Source of the DNA: Methylorubrum sp. B1-46
GTDB taxonomy: Bacteria > Pseudomonadota > Alphaproteobacteria > Rhizobiales > Beijerinckiaceae
Direction of reading: 5' to 3'
Assembly: GCF_021117295.1 (NCBI RefSeq)
Contig: NZ_CP088247.1
Location: 3,363,001 to 3,427,000 of the forward strand
Length of the DNA stretch: 64,000 bases
Position 1 is the first letter of the stretch, and each line of letters begins with the position of its first letter. Made by a program: the position numbers and the translations under genes. Below, piece after piece: positions 62,238 to 64,000 of this stretch. The notes under the pieces were generated by a model. The model had not been told where the DNA came from and made no database searches. It saw only the letters and a program-made list of their open reading frames with translations.

Positions 62238-62678
62238 TCAGGCGGTGAGCGGAAACGTCGCCGCCTGCCCGCGCACGGTCCCGTCCTCATCGATGAGCTG
62301 CCAGACGATGCCCTCGGTGACGGGAAAGCGCCGTCCGTCCTTGGCGACGCGGATGCCGGCATAGTCCGAGACGAAGCCGTCACGGGCGACCGCGTCGAGC
62401 AGGCGTTGCCGCTCGGCCCGCTCCGGCGCCTCCGCCGAGAGCCGCGAGGGCATGCCGACGAACTCCTCCCAGGTGTAGCCGAAGGCTCGCTGCGCCGCCC
62501 GGTTGGCGTAGACGAAGAGCGGGTCGGCGCTCGTGTCGTGGGACAGCACCGCGAAGGATGCCTGGGCGTAGAGCCAGTCCGGCCCGAGATCCGGCTCGGG
62601 GATGAGCGAGCGGCCGACGAGGCGCCGGAAGCTGCCGGTCAGCAGGGCGAAGAATGTGGGATCGTCGGCAAGGCTCAT
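62238..62678 (-). CDS. MEKHLA-domain (PAS-like) protein
   Basis: 146 residues. The stretch [30 protein letters not shown] and later [16 protein letters not shown] match the MEKHLA/PAS fold, known at the C-terminus of plant HD-ZIP III proteins and as stand-alone bacterial proteins. It has no output domain, signal peptide or membrane segment. A small ligand or redox sensor role is inferred. It is divergent from miaB, with 48 nt between the starts. Confidence 0.85.
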   Translation of the reverse strand: MSLADDPTFFALLTGSFRRLVGRSLIPEPDLGPDWLYAQASFAVLSHDTSADPLFVYANRAAQRAFGYTWEEFVGMPSRLSAEAPERAERQRLLDAVARDGFVSDYAGIRVAKDGRRFPVTEGIVWQLIDEDGTVRGQAATFPLTA

Positions 62679-62726
62679 GCGCGGCTTCTACAGGATTCGG
62701 AACGGAATCGTGTCGGCGTTCGATCC

Positions 62727-64000
62727 ATGGTAAGGGGCCCCGAACCGAACATTCCCAAAAAGACGCCGCCCGTCGGCGGCAGGGTTGCGAACTTGAAGAA
62801 AGCCTACGTCAAGTCCTACGGCTGCCAGATGAACGCCTACGACGCCGGCCGCATGGCCGACGTGCTGGCGGCCGAGGGCTACAGCGCGACGGACTCGGTC
62901 GAGGAGGCCGATGTCGTCGTCCTCAACACCTGCCACATCCGCGAGAAGGCCGCGGAAAAAGTTTATTCCGAACTCGGGCGCCTGCGCGTGCTCAAGGGCG
63001 AGCGTGCCGAGAGCGGGCAGGACACCCGCATCGTGGTGGCGGGCTGCGTCGCGCAAGCCGAAGGCCGCGAGATCCTTTCGCGCGCGCCGGCCGTCGACGT
63101 CGTCGTCGGCCCTCAGAGTTATCACCGCCTGCCGGACCTGCTGCGCCAGTCGCGCGAGAGCCGCGTCGTCGACACCGAATTCCCGCTCGAGGACAAGTTC
63201 GATCACCTGCCGGCCCGGCGCAACCGCGGCGTCACCGGCTTCCTCACGGTGCAGGAGGGTTGCGACAAGTTCTGCGCCTTCTGCGTCGTGCCCTATACCC
63301 GCGGCGCCGAGGTCTCGCGTTCCGTGGCGGCGGTGGTGGAAGAAGCGCGCCGCCTCGTCGAGGGCGGGGTGCGCGAGATCACGCTGATCGGTCAGAACGT
63401 CAACGCCTATCATGGCGACGGGCCGGACGGCGCGCCCGCGACGCTCGGGCACCTGATGGACGCGTTGGCCTCCGTGCCGGGCCTCCTGCGCCTGCGCTAC
63501 ACTACGAGCCATCCCAACGACTTCGCGGATGATCTCATCGTTGCGCACCAAAAAAATCCGCTGGTGATGCCTTACCTGCACCTGCCGGTGCAGTCGGGCT
63601 CGGACCGCATCCTCCACGCGATGAACCGACGTCATACCGGCGATGCCTACCGCCGGCTGATCGAGCGGATCCGGACCGCGCGGCCCGACATCGGACTGTC
63701 CTCGGATTTCATCGTCGGCTTCCCCGGCGAGTCGGATGCCGACTTCGCCGAGACCATGCGGCTCGTCGCCGATATCGGCTTCGCGGCGGCCTTCTCGTTC
63801 AAGTACAGCCCGCGAGCCGGCACGCCCGCGGCGGAGCGCGAGGACGCTGTGCCGGAGACGGTGAAGACCGAGCGGCTCGCCGCCCTGCAGCAGCTCCTCG
63901 ATGCACAGCGCCACGCCTTCAACGCGGCCTCGGTCGGCACCACCACCGAGATCCTGGTCGAGAAGACCGGCCGCCATCCGGGGCAGGTCGCGGGCAAGAC
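62727..64000 (+). CDS. miaB: tRNA 2-methylthio-N6-isopentenyladenosine synthase, 3'-truncated
   Basis: The frame from the ATG at 62727 is open to the window end (424 residues, C-terminus missing). MiaB is a radical-SAM enzyme that adds a methylthio group to i6A37 of tRNA. The N-terminal UPF0004 domain has [18 protein letters not shown] and VVAGCVAQ (three cluster Cys); the radical-SAM cluster is [31 protein letters not shown] and [13 protein letters not shown] are further family motifs. A TTG at 62793 ([10 protein letters not shown]) is an alternative start. The TRAM domain starts at the edge. Confidence 0.96.
   Translation, partial: MVRGPEPNIPKKTPPVGGRVANLKKAYVKSYGCQMNAYDAGRMADVLAAEGYSATDSVEEADVVVLNTCHIREKAAEKVYSELGRLRVLKGERAESGQDTRIVVAGCVAQAEGREILSRAPAVDVVVGPQSYHRLPDLLRQSRESRVVDTEFPLEDKFDHLPARRNRGVTGFLTVQEGCDKFCAFCVVPYTRGAEVSRSVAAVVEEARRLVEGGVREITLIGQNVNAYHGDGPDGAPATLGHLMDALASVPGLLRLRYTTSHPNDFADDLIVAHQKNPLVMPYLHLPVQSGSDRILHAMNRRHTGDAYRRLIERIRTARPDIGLSSDFIVGFPGESDADFAETMRLVADIGFAAAFSFKYSPRAGTPAAEREDAVPETVKTERLAALQQLLDAQRHAFNAASVGTTTEILVEKTGRHPGQVAGK

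Overview
The window looks like chromosomal DNA of an alphaproteobacterial methylotroph in the Methylobacterium/Methylorubrum group. This is inferred from the GC-rich codon usage, a CcrM-type GANTC methylase, a split F0 operon with both b and b' subunits, a formaldehyde-activating-enzyme homologue, glyA and glcF of C1/C2 metabolism, a polyhydroxyalkanoate-system protein, and a conserved rib-nus-thi gene order. I see no rRNA, tRNA, CRISPR array, insertion sequence or prophage. Most of the content is housekeeping, with a few accessory insertions.

Layout. 1-3.5 kb: 3' part of glgX, a LOV blue-light hybrid histidine kinase and a small basic protein. 3.6-8.1 kb: icd, a Fae-like gene on the opposite strand, a TrmJ-type rRNA/tRNA methylase, a secreted hypothetical protein and an MDR oxidoreductase. 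8.2-14.7 kb (mostly minus strand): chemoreceptor, L,D-transpeptidase, MetY-type sulfhydrylase, single-domain response regulator, glcF and a small membrane protein. 14.9-24 kb (mostly plus strand): alpha/beta hydrolase, Lhr-like helicase with PdeM phosphatase, heme-binding-barrel-like protein, DUF3429 protein, ClC channel, DUF1328 peptide and an SDR.

24-32.9 kb is the alphaproteobacterial glyA-nrdR-ribD-ribE-ribH-nusB-thiL block on the minus strand. Here it is broken twice: by an Rrf2/NsrR-type regulator between glyA and nrdR, and by a plus-strand pair between ribE and ribH. That pair is a HAD-UbiA fusion resembling decaprenyl-phosphate phosphoribosyltransferase followed by a GtrA-family protein. 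33.2-36.1 kb is the F0 operon atpI-atpB-atpE-atpF'-atpF. 36.2-41 kb holds a DsbA-like protein, a DUF721/DciA protein, mutY, ccrM and an RlpA-like protein. 41-50 kb holds a PHA-system protein, a Pro-rich peptide, an ABC-F ATPase, a large porin, a BON/OmpA envelope protein with a small membrane partner, a class III cyclase and an HD phosphohydrolase. 50-64 kb holds slt, dapA, smpB, an NYN-domain protein, pyrE, rsh, rpoZ, a NifU-like protein, tsaB, rimI, plsC, a MEKHLA-domain protein and the 5' part of miaB.

The observations I rate highest are these. First, the HAD-UbiA + GtrA pair could be a compact polyprenyl-phosphoryl-pentose module placed inside the riboflavin block. Second, the Fae homologue appears to lack the conserved active-site histidine. 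Third, a dispersed GC-rich palindromic element lies in frame inside the helicase gene, with an intergenic relative near icd. Fourth, another palindromic repeat family supplies the stop codon of two unrelated genes. Start choices rest on ribosome-binding sites and family alignments recalled from knowledge; no search was run.
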